NCBI GenBank assembly: GCA_964413185.1
Contig: CAYPSX010000029.1
Span: 1-29,760, forward strand
Source of the DNA: Salinivirga sp964413185
Lineage (GTDB): Bacteria > Bacteroidota > Bacteroidia > Bacteroidales > Salinivirgaceae
DNA: 29,760 nucleotides
Reading direction: 5' to 3'
Shown here: one piece after another, positions 6,072-13,316 of the stretch
Numbering within the stretch: the first letter of the stretch is position 1
How the letters are laid out: each line of letters starts with the position of its first letter
The notes under the pieces: generated by a model
What the model was told of the DNA's origin: nothing
The model's input: the letters and a program-made list of their open reading frames with translations, nothing else
The model's database searches: none
Program-made: the position numbers and the translations under genes

Positions 6072-7796
6072 TTAGTTGATGGAAAATTTATATTCTTCTT
6101 CAGCTGCGTTTCCGAGTTTATCTTTCACCCTGACTTTTATTTTGTAATCGCGTCCGCCTTCAAAGTTACTGATTGGCGCATTGTATTGGTTCATTTTGCC
6201 ATCGTTTATTTTGTACCACATATTGTTCAAGCCTACCAGGTTGTCAGTAGCTGATAGAAATACCTGCAAATGCTTTGGATATACATTGAACTTTTCGTCG
6301 AGTGCGGTTTTTGTTCCGATTGGCTCTACGCTAAAGTCGATATTGATCCTTGGGGCGGTGTTATCAACAACGAAGAAGAAATTATTTTGATTTGAGTTTC
6401 CAACTTTATCGTACCCGGTATAGTTTACTTTATGCAAACCCTGCTCTTCTATTTTAAAGGGGTTCTCATACTTTTGTTGCTCCTGCCCATTGATAGCATA
6501 ATTAATATAATCGAGGCCTGATTCTGTGTCTTTAGCGTGTAATTCTATATGTGTATTTTTCGATATAAAAATAGTGTCGCGATCTTTAAAAAATTTGCCC
6601 TGAAAGTTAAACCCCAATACAGGTCCGGCAAGGTCTACATAGCTGGCACCGGCCTTTTGGTTGCTTGTTCCCCCAACAGCTTTATTGTTAACTTTATCGT
6701 ACGCCCAGGTTTGAATTTGCAATTTTCCGCTGCTTCCTTTCAGATAAAAAGGGCTATCATATTCTTTTGCTTCGTTATTTCCCACTTTGTAATGCACGCT
6801 TTTTACACCGGCTTTATTATCCATGGTTGTAATTTTGAACTTACTCCGGCCAGAGGAATATTCAACTCCGTTGGCCATGAATTTGTTTCCCATAATTTCT
6901 TCGACAATTACAGGCGGAGTTTTATCTACGAAAAAAGAGAATGTCTCCCATTCCTCTTTATTTCCAACATAATCTTCTGAAAAAAACGAAATTTTGTGAT
7001 CTCCTTCTGAAAACCAGGAGGTTTTAATGGGATATTTATAAATTTTGGCTTTTTTTCCGTTTATTCGATAATAGGTGTTCATAACGCCGGAGCCTTCTTC
7101 GCTGCTCACAATATGTATTTCGCTCCTTCCGGAAACTACATTTTCTGCTCTGTCTCCTTTAATTTCAATTGAAGTTGATGGTTTAGTTTTATCGATAACA
7201 AGTGTAGCCTCACGTGTTTTTTCTGCATTCCCTACATTATCTATACTGTAAAATTTGATGTTGTATTCTTTTTCTTGCGATAATTTTAACGGTTGGTCGA
7301 ACTTTTTGTAAGGTGCCCCGTCAATGGAGTAATATGTTGCATTTGTGCCGGATAAAGCTTCGTACACAGTGAAATCGAGTTCAAAATCACTTCCAAAGTA
7401 TAGTTTTTTATTCTTTTTGTAAGCTTTATCTTTATTTTTTATAGTTGTTCGGGGCGAGCGGCTGTCTGCATAAACTTCAAAAACAATTTCTTCTTTTGGG
7501 TAAACATATTTTTTTGTTTCCGGATCAATTTTCCAGGGCGACCGGAAAGTATTTATTCCTTCAGTATCAAAGTACATTGGATTTATGTAGTCTTTTGAAT
7601 CTTTGCTTTCAAGCCTTACTTTTTTGGCGTCTTTACCATCAGATGTGCTTATATAAAGATATACGGGCATATCTTTCTGGATGTACAACCGACCATCTTC
7701 GGCTTTATACAATTGTTTTTCGTGTTCAATTCTTTCCTGTGCCTGCAAATTGAACATAATTGTCATTATTGAAATTAAAATAACAAATCTTTTCAT
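6072..7796 (-). CDS. Exported OmpL47-type beta-sandwich repeat protein
   Basis: This 574-residue protein starts with a signal peptide (MKRFVILISIMTIMFNLQAQ). Five repeats of about 90-96 residues follow, each built as 'Y-x-I-(N/D)-G ... Y-x-x-P ... G-x-H-x-I-x-x-x-x-x-D-x-x-G-N'. The D-x-x-x-N landmark falls at 186-190, 275-279, 367-371, 463-467 and 559-563, and several repeats end in VDKTxP or VDNTAP linkers. This is the pattern of OmpL47-type/Big-like domains, usually found in surface-associated proteins. An extra N-terminal region (about 21-130) precedes the repeats. There is no lipobox and no T9SS tail, so it is probably periplasmic or peripherally attached. It is the first gene of the minus-strand cluster that continues into the SpoIIE-receiver fusion, and may supply the sensory or envelope-contact component. 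Confidence 0.8.
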   Translation of the reverse strand: MKRFVILISIMTIMFNLQAQERIEHEKQLYKAEDGRLYIQKDMPVYLYISTSDGKDAKKVRLESKDSKDYINPMYFDTEGINTFRSPWKIDPETKKYVYPKEEIVFEVYADSRSPRTTIKNKDKAYKKNKKLYFGSDFELDFTVYEALSGTNATYYSIDGAPYKKFDQPLKLSQEKEYNIKFYSIDNVGNAEKTREATLVIDKTKPSTSIEIKGDRAENVVSGRSEIHIVSSEEGSGVMNTYYRINGKKAKIYKYPIKTSWFSEGDHKISFFSEDYVGNKEEWETFSFFVDKTPPVIVEEIMGNKFMANGVEYSSGRSKFKITTMDNKAGVKSVHYKVGNNEAKEYDSPFYLKGSSGKLQIQTWAYDKVNNKAVGGTSNQKAGASYVDLAGPVLGFNFQGKFFKDRDTIFISKNTHIELHAKDTESGLDYINYAINGQEQQKYENPFKIEEQGLHKVNYTGYDKVGNSNQNNFFFVVDNTAPRINIDFSVEPIGTKTALDEKFNVYPKHLQVFLSATDNLVGLNNMWYKINDGKMNQYNAPISNFEGGRDYKIKVRVKDKLGNAAEEEYKFSIN

Positions 7797-8043
7797 AATG
7801 TACTGTTATTTAGTTAAGTTTTTGCGTTTACTTGCGCTCCGGTTTGGTTTGGTTTTCTTTCCCTATAAGACCTAAAGATATACATCCCTGTTGAACTACG
7901 CAACACATGCTGGTCATAATTTTACGTTTTTTATTACCTTTCTCCCTTATCGGCTTTAGTTTGATGAAGCACACTGATATAATAAATATTTAAGAAATGG
8001 TTTTAATCATGTTTGTTTCATTCACTTTTGCCTGAATTATTTC

Positions 8044-8051
8044 TATTTTTG
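8044..8051 (+). promoter_or_regulatory. Bacteroidota -7 box candidate for lpxL
   Basis: TATTTTTG matches the TAnnTTTG consensus and lies 19 bp before the ATG, in the correct orientation and followed by C. No convincing -33 TTG at the usual spacing was found. Confidence 0.5.
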
Positions 8052-8070
8052 CTGCGTAATTATACAAAGT

Positions 8071-9003
8071 ATGAAAAAAATTGGCACGTTTGCAATACGT
8101 ATTTTTTCGGGTTTTACAGGCATTTTGCCTTTTTTTATAATTTATGGTTTATCTGATATTACAGCCGTCATTCTTCGTTATATTACAGGCTACAGAAGAA
8201 AAATAGTGCAACAGAACCTCAAAAAATGCTTTCCGGAAAAGAATCCCCGTGAGCTCAAAAAAATAGAAAAGGCTTTTTACAGGAACCTGAGTGATATCAT
8301 GATTGAATCGATTAAAGGCCTGTACATGTCGAAGAAACAGTTAGCTAAACGATTCAGGGTTTTAAATCCTGAGATTCTACAAAAGTATTTTGATAACGGA
8401 AAAAGTATAATTAGCCTTTCCGGACACTATGGAAATTGGGAATGGGGAATTCTGGCTGTCGATTTTCAAATACCACATCAGGCAGCTTCTATTTATAAAC
8501 CCATGAAAAACAAGGAAATGGAAAAATATTCATTCAAAAGGCGCTCGCGTTTTGGTATGAAGCTCATTTCCATGCAAGAAACAAAGGCCTACTTTGCTTC
8601 GAAAAAAGAAAAACCGGTTTCATTTATTCTCGCAGCCGATCAACACCCCAGTGATAAAACAAAAGCCATACTGGTTGACTTTTTTAATGTTAAAACTGCC
8701 TGCCTTCACGGCCCTGAGGCTTATGGTCGCAATACGGGTATGCCTATTGTCTATTTCAACATACAACGGGTTAAACGAGGATATTATACAATGGAAATTA
8801 TTGATTTATTTGAACATCCTGAAAAAACCAAATTTGGAGAAATCACGCAAAAATACATGTCTACCCTGGAAGAAATAATCCGAAAAAGACCTGGAGACTG
8901 GCTATGGTCGCATAAACGATGGAAGCACAAAGATGCTGAGATAGAAGAAATAAAAAAACACAATCAGGAACGGATTAAAAAAGAACATCAAACCGGTCGC
9001 TAA
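8071..9003 (+). CDS. Lysophospholipid/lipid A acyltransferase (LpxL/HtrB family)
   Basis: This 310-residue protein of the LpxL/HtrB/MsbB family transfers a secondary acyl chain from acyl-ACP to lipid A precursors at the inner membrane. An N-terminal hydrophobic segment (about 10-35, FSGFTGILPFFIIYGL) anchors it. The catalytic HX4E/D motif is LSGHYGNWEWG with H119 and E124. Further family blocks are ASIYKPMKNKEMEKY, AADQHPSD and the C-terminal RPGDWLWSHKRWK. Length and motif spacing are normal for Bacteroidota members, which usually carry one such gene. Its stop is 3 bp from the end of the convergent lipoprotein gene. I do not give a specific symbol because the acyl specificity cannot be read from the sequence; the ornithine-lipid or other aminolipid acyltransferase role seen in some relatives is an alternative. 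Confidence 0.9.
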   Translation: MKKIGTFAIRIFSGFTGILPFFIIYGLSDITAVILRYITGYRRKIVQQNLKKCFPEKNPRELKKIEKAFYRNLSDIMIESIKGLYMSKKQLAKRFRVLNPEILQKYFDNGKSIISLSGHYGNWEWGILAVDFQIPHQAASIYKPMKNKEMEKYSFKRRSRFGMKLISMQETKAYFASKKEKPVSFILAADQHPSDKTKAILVDFFNVKTACLHGPEAYGRNTGMPIVYFNIQRVKRGYYTMEIIDLFEHPEKTKFGEITQKYMSTLEEIIRKRPGDWLWSHKRWKHKDAEIEEIKKHNQERIKKEHQTGR

Positions 9004-9006
9004 TAA

Positions 9007-9864
9007 TTATCGTTCAATAAGGGTATATGTATGAATAAGTTTTTGGTTTTTATAAACTTTTAAACTGTTCCCGTCTTTTTCAATTTTAAAGCCTCTGTAC
9101 TTATCATTATAAATGTAAGAAGTGCCTTCGGTAAACTTCATTTCATAAATCAGTTTATTGCTGCCCCAGGTTCTTTTATAAATAGCAATTACTTTTCCCT
9201 GTTTTTTTATAACAAGGTCATCTTTTAAATATACTTCATTTATTTTTTTTTCGAAATTATCTGTATTAAAAAAACTTTTAATTGTATATCCGCTTTTTGT
9301 TTTTCTTAAAGTTTCCCCGGCCAAAACCTGTTTATACTCATAACTACCGTTTCGCTTCAACAATAAAGCTTTTGTTCCCAGCTTGCCTTTGGAAAGCTCT
9401 GTAAGTGAGTCGGTCTGAATAACAGTAACGTAAGACGAAAAACCAATACCTTTCTCAACTTTAGCAGAAAAAGCCGTAGAATCGCGTTTTAAAACAGTCT
9501 CGCGGTCGAATGGTTGTTTATGGTTAACCTTACGAACAGTGAAGTTTAGATGAGATGTAAGCCCCATCGCATCAAGGACAAGGAAAGACAAATTACCGTT
9601 AAGATCGTAAAAAAGGCTGTTTCCCAAATAGAAACCGGCATCGTGGTATGGCATATCTTCTCCGGACCCGGTTTCGCCACCTTCGCGGTCAACGGTTTTT
9701 CTTACTACATCGAGGCGCTCGCCATATACATCGAGGTGTGGTTTCAATTTAACATCTTCTGGTTCAATAAGTTTAGCTTGTCCAATTTCGCTCTTGTTCA
9801 ATGTAGCACACCCGGAGAATATCCACACCAAAAAAATAAGTACACATATTGTTGAGTTCTTCAT
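9007..9864 (-). CDS. Predicted lipoprotein of unknown function
   Basis: This 285-residue protein has a lipoprotein signal peptide. The hydrophobic stretch STICVLIFLVWIF precedes the lipobox FSGC, so the mature protein would start at C19 and be lipidated. The residues after the Cys (ATLNKSEI) show no obvious acidic retention signal. The mature part opens with a charged region (VYGERLDVVRKTVDREGGET) and a distinctive DMPYHDAGFYLGNSLFYDLN (about 70-89). Its second half is rich in alternating strands (YEYKQVLAGETLRKTKSGY; NDKYRGFKIEKDGNSLKVYK), suggesting a beta-sandwich or barrel-like fold. I do not recognise the family. It stands alone, convergent with the acyltransferase gene and divergent from the glycosyltransferase gene. 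Confidence 0.75.
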   Translation of the reverse strand: MKNSTICVLIFLVWIFSGCATLNKSEIGQAKLIEPEDVKLKPHLDVYGERLDVVRKTVDREGGETGSGEDMPYHDAGFYLGNSLFYDLNGNLSFLVLDAMGLTSHLNFTVRKVNHKQPFDRETVLKRDSTAFSAKVEKGIGFSSYVTVIQTDSLTELSKGKLGTKALLLKRNGSYEYKQVLAGETLRKTKSGYTIKSFFNTDNFEKKINEVYLKDDLVIKKQGKVIAIYKRTWGSNKLIYEMKFTEGTSYIYNDKYRGFKIEKDGNSLKVYKNQKLIHTYTLIER

Positions 9865-10071
9865 TATTATCGGTTATTTACTTCATGTACTAACGTGAGT
9901 TTCTATGGTAAGTTAATATTCCGTAAATCAAGCAATTTAATTATAAAAATCCTAATCTGCTATATGAAGAAAACATCTTTTAATCCATTTATTACTGCGG
10001 ACAGGAAAAAACCAGGTGTTTTTTTAAATGCACTATTTAGTCCGTATTCATTAATACAGTGGAATAATCAT

Positions 10072-10079
10072 TACTTTTG
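10072..10079 (+). promoter_or_regulatory. Bacteroidota -7 box directly before the GT2 start
   Basis: TACTTTTG is an exact TAnnTTTG match ending only 6 bp before the ATG at 10086. Transcription from it would start at or next to the ATG, giving a leaderless or nearly leaderless mRNA. Confidence 0.4.
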
Positions 10080-10085
10080 GAAATT

Positions 10086-11087
10086 ATGCCAAAAATCAGT
10101 GTAATCATACCCTTTTATAATGCTGCCGAATCATTGGAAGTGGCCATCAAGAGTATTCAGGAACAGACTTTTAAAGATTTTGAATGCATTCTTATCAACA
10201 ATAACTCATCGGACAGAAGCCTTGAAATTGCCCAAAACCAGACGAAAAAAGATAGTCGATTTAAGCTGGTACAAGAAAAAAGGCAAGGCGTTGCCCACGC
10301 TTCGAATAAAGGCAGCCAGGTTGCACAAGGGAAATATATTGCACGAATGGATGCCGATGATGTAGCATTTCCGGAAAGGCTTGAATTGCAATACAAATTT
10401 CTGCGAAACAATCCTGATTACGGAGCTGTCGGGGGCTTGGTGAAGTTTGGAGGCGACCCTGAGCAAGCAGCCGGAATTAAACGCTTTATAGACTGGAACA
10501 ATACGTTGATAACGTATGAGCAAATTGCACTCTACCGATTCATTGAATTGCCCATTATCAACCCGACCGCCATGTGGAAAAAATCCACCGAAGCAAAATC
10601 AGGTAATTATACGCATGGAAATTTCCCCGAAGATTATGAATTATGGCTCAGATGGCTTAATGATGGTGTAAAAATTGCCAAAATTGCGAAACCGGTTTTG
10701 CAATGGAACGATCCGCCTGACCGGCTAACTCGCACAGACGATCGTTATCGTGTTGACGCATTTTACGATGTAAAGTCGCAATATCTTCATCGTTGGCTTA
10801 AAAACAACAACACACATTATCCCAACGTTTATATTTGGGGAGCCAGCAGACGCGTACGACATCGTGCTTTCAAACTAAAACAATATGGAATAAAAATACT
10901 TGGCTACATTGATGTGCACAAACGAAGGCAAATTGATGAAAATGTTATTTTTTTCAAAGAGTTGCCGCCACCGGAAAGTTCGTTCATTTTAGTGTATATG
11001 CCTCATCATGACATAAAAAAAGAAATTGCCGGACATCTTCATTCTTTTGGATATAAAGAAGGTATCAACTATATTTTTGCAGCCTGA
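10086..11087 (+). CDS. Family 2 glycosyltransferase with a C-terminal Rossmann-like domain
   Basis: A 333-residue protein starting MPKISVIIPFYN. Residues 1-240 form a GT-A fold family 2 glycosyltransferase: the nucleotide-sugar entry ISVIIPFYNAAESLEVAI, the INNNSSDRS loop, the metal-binding D-A-D-D (89-92) in ARMDADDVAFPERLELQ, and an acceptor region with FPEDYELWLRW supplying the putative catalytic acid/base. Residues about 245-333 (VYIWGASRRVRHRAFKLKQY, then GIKILGYIDV) look like a small nucleotide-binding Rossmann half-domain of the kind found in PglD-like or sugar-modifying proteins; this is inference. The in-frame TTG at 10077 is rejected in favour of ATG 10086. It is a single gene, and the sugar and acceptor are unknown. 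Confidence 0.88.
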   Translation: MPKISVIIPFYNAAESLEVAIKSIQEQTFKDFECILINNNSSDRSLEIAQNQTKKDSRFKLVQEKRQGVAHASNKGSQVAQGKYIARMDADDVAFPERLELQYKFLRNNPDYGAVGGLVKFGGDPEQAAGIKRFIDWNNTLITYEQIALYRFIELPIINPTAMWKKSTEAKSGNYTHGNFPEDYELWLRWLNDGVKIAKIAKPVLQWNDPPDRLTRTDDRYRVDAFYDVKSQYLHRWLKNNNTHYPNVYIWGASRRVRHRAFKLKQYGIKILGYIDVHKRRQIDENVIFFKELPPPESSFILVYMPHHDIKKEIAGHLHSFGYKEGINYIFAA

Positions 11088-11212
11088 TTCAACACAATTA
11101 AACAATTCAAATTGCAACAAAACATTATAAATCCCTTTAATTTGGCATTGATTTCGTTATACTAAACAGCAAATGCAATAAAGATTTTAGATATTTGCAA
11201 AAAAAATCAAAT

Positions 11213-12424
11213 ATGGAAAGTATAAAAAATATATACCGCATTGGCAATGGCCCGTCGAGCAGTCATACCATGGGGCCAAAAAAAGCATCAGAACAATTTC
11301 TGGCAAAATACCCAAATGCAGCTCATTACAGAGTTACCCTGTTTGGCAGTCTGGCAGCCACCGGCGAAGGGCACCTGACAGATATGGCCATTGAATCGAT
11401 TTTTGGAAAAGAAAAGGTAACGATAATTTGGGAACCCAAAACCTTTAAAAAGCGGCACCCCAATGCTTTATCTTTTGAAGCGATCGATTCTTCAGACGAA
11501 AAGCAGGGAGAATGGACAGCCTATTCCATCGGTGGCGGTGCTATTGTTGACGACCATACAGAATTAGAAGAAGAGCATATTTACCCGTTTGCAAACCTCA
11601 GCGAAATACTGCGCTACTGCAATAAAAACGGCATGCATATCTGGGAACTGGCCGAAGCTTATGAAAAACCGAACATCAACGATTATTTACAACATGTGTG
11701 GGAAATTATGAAAGATGCTGTTGAGCGGGGTTTGCGCAACGAAGGTGTTCTGCCAAGCCATTTGAAACTTCCCCGGAAAGCAGCCAGCTATTTCATTAAA
11801 GCCAAGGCCTACAAAGGTTCCATGAAAAAACGCGCACTTGTTTTCGCTTATGCCCTGGCGGTTTCAGAAGAAAATGCAGCCGGTGGACAAATAGTTACAG
11901 CTCCAACTTGCGGTTCATCAGGCGTAATGCCTTCGGTGCTGTATTATTTGCAGCAACAACATAAATTTCCTGAAGTAAAAATACGGCGGGCATTGGCAAC
12001 TGCCGGGATTATTGGTTCGGTTGTAAAGAAAAATGCATCCATATCGGGTGCCGAAGTGGGATGCCAGGGAGAAATTGGCACTGCCTGCGCCATGGCATCA
12101 GCCGCTACAACCCAGTTGTTTGGCGGCACTATTTTTCAGGTTGAAAATTCGGCTGAGATGGGGCTGGAACATCACCTGGGATTAACTTGCGATCCGGTTG
12201 CCGGACTGGTGCAGATCCCTTGTATTGAACGAAATGCTTTTGCAGCCGCCCGGGCGCTAAACCATAATGCTTACGCAATGCTGAATGATGGCCGCCATCG
12301 GATTTCATTTGATAAAATTGTGCAAACCATGAAGCAAACCGGGCATGATTTACCCAATTTGTACAAAGAAACTTCCGCAGGCGGATTGGCACTTTTCAGC
12401 GGTATGGCCGGCGAAGATGAGTAA
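11213..12424 (+). CDS. sdaA: L-serine dehydratase (single-chain, iron-sulfur type)
   Basis: L-serine ammonia-lyase converts L-serine to pyruvate and ammonia using a [4Fe-4S] cluster. The ATG at 11213 gives 403 residues beginning MESIKNIYRIGNGPSSSHTM, where GPSSSHT is the family hallmark. The N-terminal part is the beta domain (to about 150) and the C-terminal part the alpha catalytic domain. Cysteines C284 (GCQGEIGTAC), C326 and C337 (LTCDPVAGLVQIPC) have the 42/11-residue spacing I recall for the three cluster ligands of the Legionella enzyme. An APTCGSSGVMP motif contains C233. The C-terminus lacks the extra tail cysteine of that enzyme. It is transcribed alone between the GT2 gene and a convergent barrel gene. 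A near-consensus -7 box (GATATTTG) precedes it. Confidence 0.95.
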   Translation: MESIKNIYRIGNGPSSSHTMGPKKASEQFLAKYPNAAHYRVTLFGSLAATGEGHLTDMAIESIFGKEKVTIIWEPKTFKKRHPNALSFEAIDSSDEKQGEWTAYSIGGGAIVDDHTELEEEHIYPFANLSEILRYCNKNGMHIWELAEAYEKPNINDYLQHVWEIMKDAVERGLRNEGVLPSHLKLPRKAASYFIKAKAYKGSMKKRALVFAYALAVSEENAAGGQIVTAPTCGSSGVMPSVLYYLQQQHKFPEVKIRRALATAGIIGSVVKKNASISGAEVGCQGEIGTACAMASAATTQLFGGTIFQVENSAEMGLEHHLGLTCDPVAGLVQIPCIERNAFAAARALNHNAYAMLNDGRHRISFDKIVQTMKQTGHDLPNLYKETSAGGLALFSGMAGEDE

Positions 12425-12456
12425 TTTCGTTTTTAGGTAATCAGCTGTGCAACGAA

Positions 12457-13209
12457 TTAAAAATCCCAGTGGATACCATTTTTAATCACTGAATAATAAT
12501 TGGCAGCTCCTTCTGGTGGTTCTGATTCATACGTTAGCATAGCCTCAAGAAAAAAGCTGAGCTTGTGAATCAGATTAATGCTAAGCCTTGCTTCACCGGA
12601 TATGTTCTGATTTTTGAAATCGTAAACAGATGGTTGATAATATACAATACCCGACAATTTGACATTTTGTGCCAAATTCCAGTGCAAATTAGTGTATAAA
12701 TTAACGCGCCAATGGAATTGCCCCGAACTTTCATAAGTAAAAAAGCGTTCTTCATACATCATAGACAAGCCCGTATTCCATTTCAGGGAGTCTCCTGAAA
12801 ATAAATTCATGCGGACTCCTGCACCGGCAAGTGTACGATACCGGATTTTTCGTAAATCATTAAATTGATATTGAGCAAATGCCTCCAGCGAGAACACGGA
12901 ATCTATCATAAAATTATACCTGAAATGCTCGTAACCTTTATTCTGGAGCTTTTGATCGCTTGCACTTATGAAATTCCAACCTGTAAAAGACATCAACAAA
13001 TGTCGATCGTTTTTATAGTATAAATCAATATCATTACTTGTTTGCCAAATAGTTTGCTTACTTTCTTCAAATTGAAAACTAATGCTCAATTTACCGTAAA
13101 ACTTCTTATTTTGATCTTTCCGTTGTTTTTCAATATTAATAACCTGTCCGGATATACTTATGGCGCAAAAAAGCAGCAAAAAAACTATAATGGCTATAAA
13201 CTTTGTCAT
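12457..13209 (-). CDS. Outer-membrane beta-barrel protein (DUF481-like)
   Basis: This 250-residue protein begins with a signal peptide (MTKFIAIIVFLLLFCAISISGQ). The rest alternates aromatic and polar residues in many amphipathic strands (KFYGKLSISFQFEES; DIDLYYKNDRHLLMSFTGWN; YEHFRYNFMIDSVFSLEAFA; GAGVRMNLFSGDSLKWNTGL). It ends in an aromatic residue (GIHWDF), as outer-membrane barrels do. The pattern fits the DUF481/YdiY-type 'salt-induced outer membrane' proteins. No partner genes are nearby; sdaA is convergent and the TPR-like gene divergent. The function is otherwise unknown. Confidence 0.75.
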   Translation of the reverse strand: MTKFIAIIVFLLLFCAISISGQVINIEKQRKDQNKKFYGKLSISFQFEESKQTIWQTSNDIDLYYKNDRHLLMSFTGWNFISASDQKLQNKGYEHFRYNFMIDSVFSLEAFAQYQFNDLRKIRYRTLAGAGVRMNLFSGDSLKWNTGLSMMYEERFFTYESSGQFHWRVNLYTNLHWNLAQNVKLSGIVYYQPSVYDFKNQNISGEARLSINLIHKLSFFLEAMLTYESEPPEGAANYYSVIKNGIHWDF

Positions 13210-13285
13210 TTGGTAGAAAATTTGTTATAATTTACCGGAATTAAAGAATAAAGCGTGAATTTATTAATTTTATCTATTTACCCAT

Positions 13286-13293
13286 TATTTTTG
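13286..13293 (+). promoter_or_regulatory. -7 box candidate for the TPR-like gene
   Basis: TATTTTTG matches TAnnTTTG and ends 23 bp before the ATG at 13317. The next base is C, as in many Bacteroidota promoters. There is no matching -33 TTG. Confidence 0.4.
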
Positions 13294-13316
13294 CATATAA
13301 ATTAAGTTGATAGTAG

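Noticed and set aside
9964..10104. Small 46-codon plus-strand ORF overlapping the GT2 start (MKKTSFNPFITADRKK...)
   Set aside because: It overlaps the glycosyltransferase start by 19 bp in another frame and shows no known motif. A real small gene cannot be excluded but is not supported.
12422..12460. Imperfect inverted repeat (TAATTTCGTT ... AACGAATTA) between sdaA and the barrel gene
   Set aside because: It has a bulge and no proper T-run in either direction, so I do not call it a terminator.
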